This document shows, piece after piece, positions 23,469 to 30,354 of a stretch of DNA of 37,342 nt. This DNA comes from a virus: IMG/VR virus record IMGVR_UViG_3300017971_000516, positions 1-37,342 of that record. One strand, written 5' to 3'. The translations under genes and the position numbers were made by a program. Each line of letters begins with the position of its first letter. Position 1 is the first letter of the stretch. The notes under the pieces were generated by a model. The model had not been told where the DNA came from, did no database searches, and was given only the letters and a program-made list of their open reading frames with translations.

Positions 23469-23867
23469 TCATTGATTTTTCCTAGATATTACGCTAGTGA
23501 CCTTCTCAGCACTACGTCCCACCACATAACCACCTAGACCTATCTGGAGCAGTGTCCACGCCTCTGACGCTAGTCGGAAGGGCAATACACCAAAACTATC
23601 CAGGACTACTAAACAAAGAAAGGTTAGCATAGTGATTGGACGCCAATTACGAGCAACCCAGCTTTGGCTTTGAGCCTCCGCTGTGATGATGGTCTTTTTC
23701 GCATCTAGGAGTTTTGTCTCATACTCCTCCGCTTTATTGAATGCTTCTACCTGTAGCTCAAACATCTTCTGCTTAACTAGTAGCTTCTCCTCCTGACTGG
23801 TATGGAGATTGTCAATAAGCTCCGCAGCGGGTTTGAAGATACTGCCTACCAAACTAAACCAATTCAT
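23469..23867 (-). CDS. Holin, three-segment membrane type
   Basis: This 132-residue protein starts MNWFSLVGSIFKPAAELIDN. A Lys/Glu-rich amphipathic helix follows (about 25-65). Then comes the WVARNWRPITMLTFLCLVVL membrane segment (about 70-92) and a second at about 104-120 (LLQIGLGGYVVGRSAEKV). The WRP-ITML signature is typical of the 3TM holin family of phages and gene-transfer agents. It would form the membrane lesion that releases endolysin. Its start overlaps the endolysin stop by one base. Confidence 0.75.
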   Translation of the reverse strand: MNWFSLVGSIFKPAAELIDNLHTSQEEKLLVKQKMFELQVEAFNKAEEYETKLLDAKKTIITAEAQSQSWVARNWRPITMLTFLCLVVLDSFGVLPFRLASEAWTLLQIGLGGYVVGRSAEKVTSVISRKNQ

Positions 23868-24301
23868 TACCCCTCCCTCATCATAAGCACTAGATTCTCG
23901 CCTCTACGTCCAACCTGCCCGTACCATTTAGAGTCAATCATCTGTTCTGCTGCCTCGTAGTAGTCTCCTGCATGTAGGGCTGCAATCATCTTCTTAAAGC
24001 CCATAAACCTAGTAAGCCCCATATTAAATACCATATCAACTACTACTGCTTTGCGGTTCTGGGACAACAGATCCCAAGTTGATGATAGTAACTCGCTGGC
24101 TTGGTAGATAGACTCAGCAATATCATTCTTCAGCAAGTGCTCGGCCTCCTCCTCGCTTAGACCCTTCTCATCAATGTTTCTGCCATAGCCTATAGTGTTA
24201 ATGCCTAGTGAATCCTGGTAGCAGATATGAGCACCACGTTCATTAGTCACCTCGCCTTCATGATCTTTAAGCTGAAACTTTAGTTGTTCAAATAATGTCA
24301 T
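23867..24301 (-). CDS. Endolysin, T4-lysozyme-like muramidase (GH24)
   Basis: This 144-residue enzyme cleaves the N-acetylmuramic acid to N-acetylglucosamine bond in peptidoglycan. The catalytic triad is visible as Glu15 (KDHEG), Asp30 (YQDSLG) and Thr36 (NTIGYGR). The Asp-Thr gap of six equals that of T4 lysozyme, and the Glu-Asp gap is six longer. NMGLTRFMGFKKMIAAL is the standard C-terminal helix. No signal peptide is seen, so it needs the holin. The ribosome site is AAGGAGAAATCAGA. Confidence 0.85.
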   Translation of the reverse strand: MTLFEQLKFQLKDHEGEVTNERGAHICYQDSLGINTIGYGRNIDEKGLSEEEAEHLLKNDIAESIYQASELLSSTWDLLSQNRKAVVVDMVFNMGLTRFMGFKKMIAALHAGDYYEAAEQMIDSKWYGQVGRRGENLVLMMREG

Positions 24302-24313
24302 TCTGATTTCTCC

Positions 24314-26194
24314 TTAAACGATCTCACAACTGTTTCCCGTACAGGCAAGCTCGTGACTTGCTGTAGTCATATCCTCTTTCTCATACTCTGAGATACGTGA
24401 CCACTCAACTGCTTTCGGCATCTTAGTTACCCATTCCTCGTACTCATCTTTTGATATAGGCTGGTAAGGTGCTTGCCTATATGTATGGCCTGAGTATGGA
24501 AGGAAGCTTATGCCACTAGCTATATCAAAGTTCTCATACACCCAAGCTCCTGTACTCATCCACTCGTGTTCCTGGACGTAGACTGTAATGGAGGGTTTAT
24601 GCTCACACCAATGGATCTGGTACTTCTTCCACAACTCCATCTGCTCCAGCGCATTAACATCCTCTACGAAGATAGCCGACTCTGGTGCTTTCATCGGGAA
24701 GCTGAAAACATAACCTGTCTCTGGTTTCATCACATCATCTTCTACAGGGAACCCAGCATCTACCATAAGCCTAGCTAAAGGGTCTTTCTTGTCTGCCCTT
24801 ACTGTACGAATGTAATAGGGAGAAAAGCGAGGATGGATACCACTAGCACTATCGACAAGCTGACTGACTGTACCAGAAGGCTTAACACAAGTAATCCCCA
24901 TAGACTGATTAATACCGAGCTTATTAGCCCACTCCTTATTAACTTCCACGGCATGAGCACGTAGCTCCTCTAGCAGATCAGAATCCGGGTTTGCTGTGAT
25001 GGGATTGTCCATGATTCCTGTAAAGGAGACACCAAGTAGAGATTCTTCTTCGGTATTCCTTTTCCATATGGATGAGAGATAACGAAAGTCAGTTCTAGTT
25101 GCCTGAAAAGTTCCAAGTATGGTAGCAAGTTTAACCTTTCTCTTGAGCGTAGCTCTAGTATCATCTGCTCTAACAACAACTTCTGTGAGATTACAGAATT
25201 GCTTTGATCTAAGTACGATCTCGCTACATGGATTACATCCATAATCTTTATACTCATTCTCTTTCCTACGTTCTGGTACTAGGTTTTCCGCTGCTTCTCT
25301 GTTGAAGATACCTCGCTCTCCTGACTTACTATCGTAGAGCGCCTTCCATTCCTCCATAAAAATACCAATATCAGGCTTCTCAGTATAAGCCACACTGTTA
25401 TTAGCAAGAGCGCGCTGAGGATTATTATTCCACCACTCACCAGACTTAGCATCACGCATTCTAGGGTCGGACAGATTACTAAGACTAATGAGAGCAGAGC
25501 GCCTAACTCCACCAACGACAACGATGTCAGCCACCTTGCAAACAATGTCGTGGACTTCGATTGAGTTGAGCTTACGTCCTGCTGCATTCTTAAACACCTC
25601 GACTGTAAACCGGAACAGGTCTTCAAGCGGAGCTGGCCCAGAGGCTCGACCACCAAAGGTCTTGAGTCGTGCTCCTGCTGGACGTACCTTACTAGTATCC
25701 CACTTAGGTATCTGGCCCTGGTATAGCAGAGACACCAACTGCCTGTAAGAACTAGCCCAGCCAATCTTTGAATCAGCTACAACAATAGTAGTATCGGTTG
25801 TGTGGAAGTCTTCAGCTATCTCTGGCAGTTTAGATACGTACTGGCGTTCACAACTAAACCCTACTCCAGTACCGCACATCAGGACGTACATGATCTCATC
25901 AAATACACGAGGATGGTCAACAGCCACGTAACTACAGTTATAGCCAGCTACATTATCACGATCTAGGGCTTCTCCTGCTGTCATCAGGGTGCGCATACTA
26001 GGCATGATCTCAAGCTTGTTAATAGCCTTTGAGATCTTGTCAATAGTAGATTCATGCTCTGGGTACTTGCCTGTCCAGTAGTCAGATAGACGCTGTACTG
26101 TTTCGTCCCATGTTTCTCTTCGCTTCTTATCATCGTCCCACCTAGCATAACGGCTCAGGTGGATGAATGATTGGTAATCACTTGGTAGACTCAT
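24314..26194 (-). CDS. Class II (adenosylcobalamin-dependent) ribonucleotide reductase
   Basis: This 626-residue enzyme reduces ribonucleoside triphosphates to deoxy forms using coenzyme B12. Landmarks match the monomeric Lactobacillus-type enzyme. Cys87 (AGYNCSYV) and Cys334 (QFCNLTE) form the redox pair. Cys323 in NPCSEI is the thiyl-radical site, with Asn321 and Glu325. C-terminal Cys618/Cys623 in CTGNSC are the regenerating pair. The 11-residue gap from Cys323 to Cys334 equals that of the Lactobacillus enzyme, but the protein is about 110 residues shorter, mostly before Cys323. The ATG at 26194 is chosen for its AAGGAGATTAC site. Confidence 0.9.
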   Translation of the reverse strand: MSLPSDYQSFIHLSRYARWDDDKKRRETWDETVQRLSDYWTGKYPEHESTIDKISKAINKLEIMPSMRTLMTAGEALDRDNVAGYNCSYVAVDHPRVFDEIMYVLMCGTGVGFSCERQYVSKLPEIAEDFHTTDTTIVVADSKIGWASSYRQLVSLLYQGQIPKWDTSKVRPAGARLKTFGGRASGPAPLEDLFRFTVEVFKNAAGRKLNSIEVHDIVCKVADIVVVGGVRRSALISLSNLSDPRMRDAKSGEWWNNNPQRALANNSVAYTEKPDIGIFMEEWKALYDSKSGERGIFNREAAENLVPERRKENEYKDYGCNPCSEIVLRSKQFCNLTEVVVRADDTRATLKRKVKLATILGTFQATRTDFRYLSSIWKRNTEEESLLGVSFTGIMDNPITANPDSDLLEELRAHAVEVNKEWANKLGINQSMGITCVKPSGTVSQLVDSASGIHPRFSPYYIRTVRADKKDPLARLMVDAGFPVEDDVMKPETGYVFSFPMKAPESAIFVEDVNALEQMELWKKYQIHWCEHKPSITVYVQEHEWMSTGAWVYENFDIASGISFLPYSGHTYRQAPYQPISKDEYEEWVTKMPKAVEWSRISEYEKEDMTTASHELACTGNSCEIV

Positions 26195-26405
26195 GTAATC
26201 TCCTTTCTGCATTCTTTATAATTTGTTCGTGTCGTTTGGCTGGTAGCCTGTGCCACTGTGCTATCTCCTCCAATGTTCTGCCACATCCCCCACACCATCC
26301 TTGTGTGTTTATATAGCACTTCCCTGTGCATGGACTCTTACTAGTCTTAGGCATAGACCATAGATTGATAGGGGGAAGGCTCAACATGGGCCAGCGTAGT
26401 TTCAT
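26178..26405 (-). CDS. DUF1289 Cys-rich protein
   Basis: This protein of up to 75 residues has the DUF1289 core SPCTGKCYINTQGWCGGCGR followed by TLEEIAQWHRL, with four cysteines that probably bind a metal or iron-sulfur cluster. The family's function is unknown. The ATG at 26405 has GGAG at a long distance. An internal ATG at 26354 (MPKTSKSPC) fits the family's usual start better but lacks a clear ribosome site. The 3' end overlaps the RNR start by 17 bases. Confidence 0.75.
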   Translation of the reverse strand: MKLRWPMLSLPPINLWSMPKTSKSPCTGKCYINTQGWCGGCGRTLEEIAQWHRLPAKRHEQIIKNAERRLHESTK

Positions 26406-26421
26406 GATACATCAGATCTCC

Positions 26422-27180
26422 CTATAGTTTGCTTTGCGTCAATATGTGAGACTTCTTCTCCTGACTTGTTACTGTACTGCGACCTCGTATCGGGGTCAGA
26501 CAGTCAGCACAACGATACCTCTGGTACTGCATGGTCAACGTAGTCTCTGTGCCTTTCTTGATGACATGCTCACTACCGCAGTTAGGGCATACAGGGCGAT
26601 CAGTATCCATGTACAGTGCATGGTTCGGATGGTTCTTAATCCAAGGAAGAAGCTTCTTATATACCTTTGGAAGTAGTATGACATCTTGACGGTTATAAAG
26701 TTCCATCTCTTTTTGAGATTTTTTATCTCCGTCCATACATTCCTTCCAGAGATCCATTCCCTTGTGCTGAATCTTACCTTCAAATCCAAGCATTTTAGCT
26801 ACGTAATCCAGCTTGTTCGATGGGATACGGAACCGTTGCTTGACTACCTGATACAGATCAATCTGATGGTAAGGGTCTGGTGGCTCCCAGCCCTGCTGCA
26901 CAAACTCCCAGTTAAGTACGGGTATATCGAACTTCTTACCGTTGTAATGGATGACAGCATCGGCCTCATTCAGCAGTTCCCAAGCGTGTTCTAGCATAGC
27001 TTCGAACCCTGACTTCCAGAAGCTGTCGAAGATAACTTCCTTGCTGCCTTCCCACTTAGCGGCAAAGCACATGGTGTAACCAGGTTCTTCTATCTGATTT
27101 ATAGCGATGTTCTGCTTCCATAATCCCCATGCATATACTTTATTTGGAGCTGTTTCCAAATCGAAGTGCAGTAATTTCAT
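26422..27180 (-). CDS. DEDD-type 3'-5' exonuclease with C-terminal zinc ribbon
   Basis: This 252-residue protein has an RNase H-like exonuclease domain with HFDLETAP (Asp6, Glu8), YNGKKFDIPVLNWEF (about 99-113) and YNRQDVILLP (about 161-171, third acidic site). A zinc ribbon follows, with CPNCGSEHV and a second CADC at about 197-225. The ribbon may bind template or partner. The polymerase already carries an exonuclease domain, so this enzyme may serve repair, recombination or host DNA degradation. An ATGA overlap couples it to the methylase-like gene. Confidence 0.75.
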   Translation of the reverse strand: MKLLHFDLETAPNKVYAWGLWKQNIAINQIEEPGYTMCFAAKWEGSKEVIFDSFWKSGFEAMLEHAWELLNEADAVIHYNGKKFDIPVLNWEFVQQGWEPPDPYHQIDLYQVVKQRFRIPSNKLDYVAKMLGFEGKIQHKGMDLWKECMDGDKKSQKEMELYNRQDVILLPKVYKKLLPWIKNHPNHALYMDTDRPVCPNCGSEHVIKKGTETTLTMQYQRYRCADCLTPIRGRSTVTSQEKKSHILTQSKL

Positions 27181-27746
27181 TTAGCCTCTCCTGCCCATTG
27201 TTCAGCCATTGCCTTAGCAATACCTTCGTAAGTTTTAGAACGCAACTTGCTTCTATCTTTAGATGGAGGCATAAAATGGATTCTGTTATCTCGTCCTTCT
27301 ACAATATCTGTTGGTTTAAGTTCCGGTAGATTCTTCAGCCACAAACAGGTAGCCTTAGTTTCTCCATGACCAAACTGCCAAGGCTGTATGATCTGGTCTG
27401 GTTTCCTCCACTGAGTTGACATAATACTTACTGGATTCTCAAGTGCTATCTTCTCTATTGGTGCATTAGCTAGTGCCATAAAGAATGCTATAGCTTCTTG
27501 CTGTACTCCTGACTCCCTCTTCTCTTTGAACCACCTAGCCCAACTAACTGCCAGATGGGTGCAAGGGGGGAAGCCAATCATCATATCCCAGCCTTCGTCA
27601 AGATGGTTGAGTACATCGTCCTGTATGTGCCATTCTGGATGACCTCCGCTACAAGGTTCTGTATCACAGGAGTAGGCTTCATGCCCTAGCTTACGCATCT
27701 CAATAGTAACTGCTTGACTCTCTTCACACGCTATCAAGATTTTCAA
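27177..27746 (-). CDS. C5-cytosine methylase-like protein, compact
   Basis: This 189-residue protein uses a TTG start with GGAGG six bases before. The N terminus KILIACEESQAVTIEMRKLG resembles the SAM-binding motif I region. GFPPCTHLA (about 58-66) matches the catalytic Pro-Cys motif IV, and ALENPVSIM matches the ENV-type motif VI. There is no target-recognition domain, so it is about half the size of a typical C5 methyltransferase. Many phages carry such compact relatives. The start overlaps the preceding gene by 23 bases. Activity and target are unknown. Confidence 0.65.
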   Translation of the reverse strand: MKILIACEESQAVTIEMRKLGHEAYSCDTEPCSGGHPEWHIQDDVLNHLDEGWDMMIGFPPCTHLAVSWARWFKEKRESGVQQEAIAFFMALANAPIEKIALENPVSIMSTQWRKPDQIIQPWQFGHGETKATCLWLKNLPELKPTDIVEGRDNRIHFMPPSKDRSKLRSKTYEGIAKAMAEQWAGEAK

Positions 27747-27942
27747 GTTCTTCCTCCGATAAAGGTTCCTGGTAGTTCAGTAGCTTGTACACCAGCTCCA
27801 TAGACTCTCCTACCATCTCCTGCGCTCCTGAAGTGAAGACATAGGGGGTTGTATCATCTATAGCTACAAACTCCTCTACAACAGCATCCAAAGTCTCGTA
27901 CAGGTGGCGAAGCTCCCCCTCTGTAATTAGTTTAACGGTCAT
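27724..27942 (-). CDS. Hypothetical acidic protein, 72 residues
   Basis: Starts MTVKLITEGELRHLYETLDA with an ATGA overlap on the MazG gene. It is strongly acidic and helical (LYETLDAVVEEFVAID and ESMELVYKLLNYQEPLSEEE). No cysteine cluster or membrane segment is seen. The acidity could suit a nucleic-acid mimic or a protein inhibitor, but this is conjecture. No family recognised. Neighbours suggest a nucleotide- or DNA-metabolism role. Confidence 0.65.
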   Translation of the reverse strand: MTVKLITEGELRHLYETLDAVVEEFVAIDDTTPYVFTSGAQEMVGESMELVYKLLNYQEPLSEEELENLDSV

Positions 27943-28274
27943 CTTTCGTCTCCGGAACCACCCAATACACCACGTTCTTGTCTGTCCTGTAGTTTACGCA
28001 TATTAGCTACCATAAGTTCAGGAATTGAAGTGCCCAGTTCATCACAAGCACGAGTCAAGTACCAGAGAACATCACCTGCTTCTTTGACTGTAGCCGCATT
28101 ATCAAACTTACCATCCCTATACCACTTCTTTATTTTACCAGCGAACTCGCCCGCTTCATCATTAAGACCAAGAGCTAGGTACTTCATCTCAGCAAGATTA
28201 CCAGTAAGAGCATCTGGATAAATGGCTGTTCCTCGGCAAAACTCTGCGTATTCTTCGTATAGATCATTACTCAT
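27939..28274 (-). CDS. MazG-like nucleotide pyrophosphohydrolase
   Basis: This 111-residue protein has the all-alpha NTP pyrophosphohydrolase pattern: NDEAGEFAGKIKKWYRDG (about 38-55), supplying the first acidic metal ligands, and KEAGDVLWYLTRACDELG (about 64-81) with the EAGDVLWYL signature. Single-domain MazG proteins hydrolyse NTPs or dNTPs, and phage versions may remove damaged nucleotides or alter host alarmones. It fits with RNR as a nucleotide-pool enzyme. ATGA overlaps link it to both neighbours. Confidence 0.8.
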   Translation of the reverse strand: MSNDLYEEYAEFCRGTAIYPDALTGNLAEMKYLALGLNDEAGEFAGKIKKWYRDGKFDNAATVKEAGDVLWYLTRACDELGTSIPELMVANMRKLQDRQERGVLGGSGDER

Positions 28275-28525
28275 TGATATATTCTCCTAACTAATTTATG
28301 GACTCTTTTGTGGATACCTTTATTGAACAGTCTTCTCCAGAAGTACCCTCTCCAGAAAGATATGAAGGTGAAGATAGCTGTGATTATTAACGGGCTATCT
28401 ATGTGTATGTACCCATTTACAATCAGTGGGGTTAGTGCATACTTCCAAGCTAGTGCTGCGACTATAAACCCACTCGCCAAATCCATCGTCTTCTCTAAGA
28501 CACTCTCAAGTTTCGTTTGTTCCAT
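28271..28525 (-). CDS. DUF7220-like two-segment membrane protein
   Basis: This 84-residue protein starts MEQTKLESVLEKTMDLASGF. The ATG at 28525 overlaps the end of the previous gene; a longer in-frame reading lacks support. Two transmembrane segments are visible, at about 17-35 (ASGFIVAALAWKYALTPLIV) and about 46-62 (LIITAIFTFISFWRGYFWRR), with a very basic C terminus. The sequence pattern resembles small phage membrane proteins of the DUF7220 kind. Function is unknown. Confidence 0.6.
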   Translation of the reverse strand: MEQTKLESVLEKTMDLASGFIVAALAWKYALTPLIVNGYIHIDSPLIITAIFTFISFWRGYFWRRLFNKGIHKRVHKLVRRIYQ

Positions 28526-28808
28526 AAAGTGTGTCCGTGTAGATTGCTCTGGATACCGACAACCACATATCCAGGAGAAGTGGCCGGAACAGATCCTCGT
28601 TCCTATACTCAATCTCTGGTATAACTTTTGTCTCACAGATATCAAGGTTAGGATCGTATGTATGGTTAGCGTACACTCGTATCTGAGTGCGGGTATCCTC
28701 TGGGTAGCCTACCGTAACAATGTTACACATGGTAGCGTCAATGATATACCTGCCTACATTAGGCAAGGCTATCTGTTCTACAATGTGGCTAGTCGTCGTC
28801 TGCATCAT
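28506..28808 (-). CDS. Hypothetical protein, 100 residues
   Basis: Starts MMQTTTSHIVEQIALPNVGR at a tandem ATG overlapping the stop of the gene before. It mixes beta-prone and helical parts (RYIIDATMCNIVTVGYPED and RVYANHTYDPNLDICETKVI) with several cysteines, and ends SVSRAIYTDTLYGTNET. I do not recognise a family. It sits between the RusA-like pair and a membrane protein in the tightly packed leftward operon. Confidence 0.55.
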   Translation of the reverse strand: MMQTTTSHIVEQIALPNVGRYIIDATMCNIVTVGYPEDTRTQIRVYANHTYDPNLDICETKVIPEIEYRNEDLFRPLLLDMWLSVSRAIYTDTLYGTNET

Positions 28809-29049
28809 ATATCTCCAGTATCACTTCTTCCGTTTCTTCTTTACTGATTTCTTCCTGGCTATACCTGACTTCTTTGACGTACTTGTTGTTATCGTCTTCG
28901 AGTACTCCTGCAATAACGAGTCCGTCGATTGCTGCCTTTGCTGATACTCCATCAGCATCCACTAACCGCTTTCGCTTAGAATGGACACGAATGCTAACTC
29001 TTTTTTCTAGTGGCTTTCTTTTTGGCTTTTGGTCGGATCGCTTTGTCAT
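28789..29049 (-). CDS. RusA-like resolvase, C-terminal half
   Basis: This 86-residue protein starts MTKRSDQKPKRKPLEKRVSI. The stretch RLVDADGVSAKAAIDGLVIA then GVLEDDNNKYVKEVRY carries the Asp-rich DxD-x2-xxK-xxxDgL and DD pattern typical of RusA-fold Holliday junction resolvases. The N-terminal half of that fold appears to be encoded by the gene just before it, in another frame with a 56-base overlap. The ATG at 29049 is preferred to a TTG nine bases earlier. It may act as a separate subunit or reflect a frameshift at the A6 run (29001-29006). Confidence 0.5.
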   Translation of the reverse strand: MTKRSDQKPKRKPLEKRVSIRVHSKRKRLVDADGVSAKAAIDGLVIAGVLEDDNNKYVKEVRYSQEEISKEETEEVILEIYDADDD

Positions 29050-29221
29050 ATTCTGCAAGTTCCTCGTCTGTGATTTGTTCTCCGTCTAACACCTTGCAGA
29101 CGAAATCATGTACAAAGTGCCTAATCTTCCTACGTTGCCAGTGATTACAAGCCAGTAGCCTATTCCATGTGGGGAGGGCTATTGGTAGTTTGATCTTCAT
29201 TAAAGGTTTCTGGTCATTCAT
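28994..29221 (-). CDS. RusA-like N-terminal half or small basic protein
   Basis: This 75-residue protein starts MNDQKPLMKIKLPIALPTWN. IKLPIALPTWNRLLACNHWQ then RRKIRHFVHDFV resembles the N-terminal strand and the His-Trp-Lys/Arg-rich helix of RusA-type resolvases. The C terminus is lysine-rich (KAIRPKAKKKATRKKS) and ends in the A6 run shared with the next gene. Removing one A would fuse the two into one protein of about 140 residues, the normal RusA-like size. A TTG two codons earlier is a less likely start. Confidence 0.5.
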   Translation of the reverse strand: MNDQKPLMKIKLPIALPTWNRLLACNHWQRRKIRHFVHDFVCKVLDGEQITDEELAEYDKAIRPKAKKKATRKKS

Positions 29222-29414
29222 TCTCAAACAGCCTGTCTATTTGCAACTTAATCTCAGGCCAAGAACCTTCATGAATTGTCACAGTATCAGAATCTTCTTC
29301 TAAGTAAACCCTCTTACCAAGACTGTCACTATGAAAATCAAGCCTATATTTCCCAGTAGAGTCGTCATCCCATACATGAGTAATAATAACTCCAGTTAGT
29401 TTTGCCTGTGGCAT
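29214..29414 (-). CDS. Hypothetical protein, 66 residues
   Basis: Starts MPQAKLTGVIITHVWDDDST with GGAG ten bases before the ATG at 29414. Another in-frame ATG at 29423 overlaps the exonuclease stop. It is a small beta-rich protein (KYRLDFHSDSLGKRVYLEED and DTVTIHEGSWPEIKLQIDRL). It could be an OB- or Tudor-like small fold, but no family is recognised. Its end overlaps the next gene's start. Confidence 0.6.
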   Translation of the reverse strand: MPQAKLTGVIITHVWDDDSTGKYRLDFHSDSLGKRVYLEEDSDTVTIHEGSWPEIKLQIDRLFENE

Positions 29415-29415
29415 T

Positions 29416-30309
29416 TTACGCATCCTCCAAACTTACTGGTGGTTCCCAGTCTTCATCTTCGTACCACCTGATCCAGAGCAGCTTGCCTGTTTCGCGTAGC
29501 TTGTGCCATACAGCCTCAACTACGGAACGATACTCAATAAATGTCTCACCATCTTCAGGGAAGAAGGCTTTAACATAAACGTCTAGTACATGCTCGAACA
29601 TATCCTTATCATTATCCATATAGGCTAGTGGCTCGAACATCGCAGGCATAGCACGTACTCCAGCAATCTTAAACAGGCCAGGAATATGATCTGCTGTATC
29701 TCCCTTGATTAACTGAGCATAGAAGTTCACTCGTGCCTGATCATAGCTAATCTTGTAACGCTCGTCTTTTACAAAGTTATAATGACGACCAGGAATGTTA
29801 TCAAGATCCTTATCAATAGAACAGATACAAGTCCTTTCATCTACAGTCTCCATCTGAGCTATACCCAAAGCGTCATCTGCCTCCTGTCCTTCAATGACTA
29901 CAGCACCCCAGCGATTAATAAGATAGTCAGTAATGGCTCCGTAGTGAACGGGCTTAGGACTATCCTTCCGATTCGCTTTGTAATAATCTACAAGAGTTTC
30001 ACGGTAATTGCCACCACCAGAAAGATAAACAGTATAGCTAGTAGCTCCACACCCATTGATAATACTCTCCATTTGTAGTTTGACTGAGTGTAAGCAGTTC
30101 TCCACCGGATCAGGGACAATACGTTCTTCAATCACGAAGTCGCTGCTGTCTCCACCATGAACATCTTTGATCCACTTGTTGTACTCAGTCTTCGAGTCGA
30201 AGGTGGCGAGAGGCCCGCAAGCCTCTTCACCACGTACAAATACATCAATGTACTTCTTCTCGCAGGCAAATCCTACGCGATAACGTAAAACTTCACTAGT
30301 CGCCGTCAA
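29416..30309 (-). CDS. 5'-3' exonuclease (FEN/T7 gp6-like), N terminus disrupted
   Basis: This 297-residue protein has the FEN motifs VIEGQEADDALG (about residues 136-147), ICSIDKDLDNIPG (about 157-169) and KGDTADHIPGLF (helix-hairpin-helix region, about 199-210). T7 gp6 relatives begin with a DGD motif whose first Asp binds metal. Here RALIDGD (30319-30299) lies just upstream but in another frame, ends at TAG, and has CTT where ATG should be. The only in-frame start is TTG at 30309, giving MTATSEVLRYRVGF without the DGD. An AGGAGG at 30345-30340 lies 30 bases off. It may be inactive or rescued by recoding. Confidence 0.7.
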   Translation of the reverse strand: MTATSEVLRYRVGFACEKKYIDVFVRGEEACGPLATFDSKTEYNKWIKDVHGGDSSDFVIEERIVPDPVENCLHSVKLQMESIINGCGATSYTVYLSGGGNYRETLVDYYKANRKDSPKPVHYGAITDYLINRWGAVVIEGQEADDALGIAQMETVDERTCICSIDKDLDNIPGRHYNFVKDERYKISYDQARVNFYAQLIKGDTADHIPGLFKIAGVRAMPAMFEPLAYMDNDKDMFEHVLDVYVKAFFPEDGETFIEYRSVVEAVWHKLRETGKLLWIRWYEDEDWEPPVSLEDA

Positions 30310-30337
30310 TCAGAGCACGAAGTCTCTGCTGACGGCA
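30307..30337 (-). promoter_or_regulatory. Hairpin between a strong ribosome site and the exonuclease start
   Basis: On the minus strand CCGTCA-g-CAGAG, loop ACTTCGTG, CTCTG-at-TGACGG form an 11-bp stem. It starts directly after AGGAGGGTTG (30345-30336) and ends on the TTG start of the exonuclease. It includes the RALI codons of the out-of-frame exonuclease start. It could block or reposition ribosomes. Confidence 0.4.
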
Positions 30338-30354
30338 ACCCTCCTTTTTATTTT

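Noticed and set aside
23867-24301. Signal-anchor (SAR) endolysin
   Set aside because: The N terminus MTLFEQLKFQLKDHEG is charged and lacks a hydrophobic segment, so export depends on the holin.
25279-25764. 161-residue minus-strand ORF in another frame
   Set aside because: It is contained within the RNR gene, which has all catalytic motifs, so it is a frame shadow.
28308-28847. 179-residue plus-strand ORF
   Set aside because: It lies antisense to three overlapping, well-supported minus-strand genes with good start signals, and its translation has no recognisable pattern.
29001-29006. Classical -1 programmed frameshift joining the RusA-like halves
   Set aside because: The downstream frame is +1 relative to the first ORF, so a -1 slip on A-AAA-AAG cannot join them. 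Transcript slippage or an indel would be needed.
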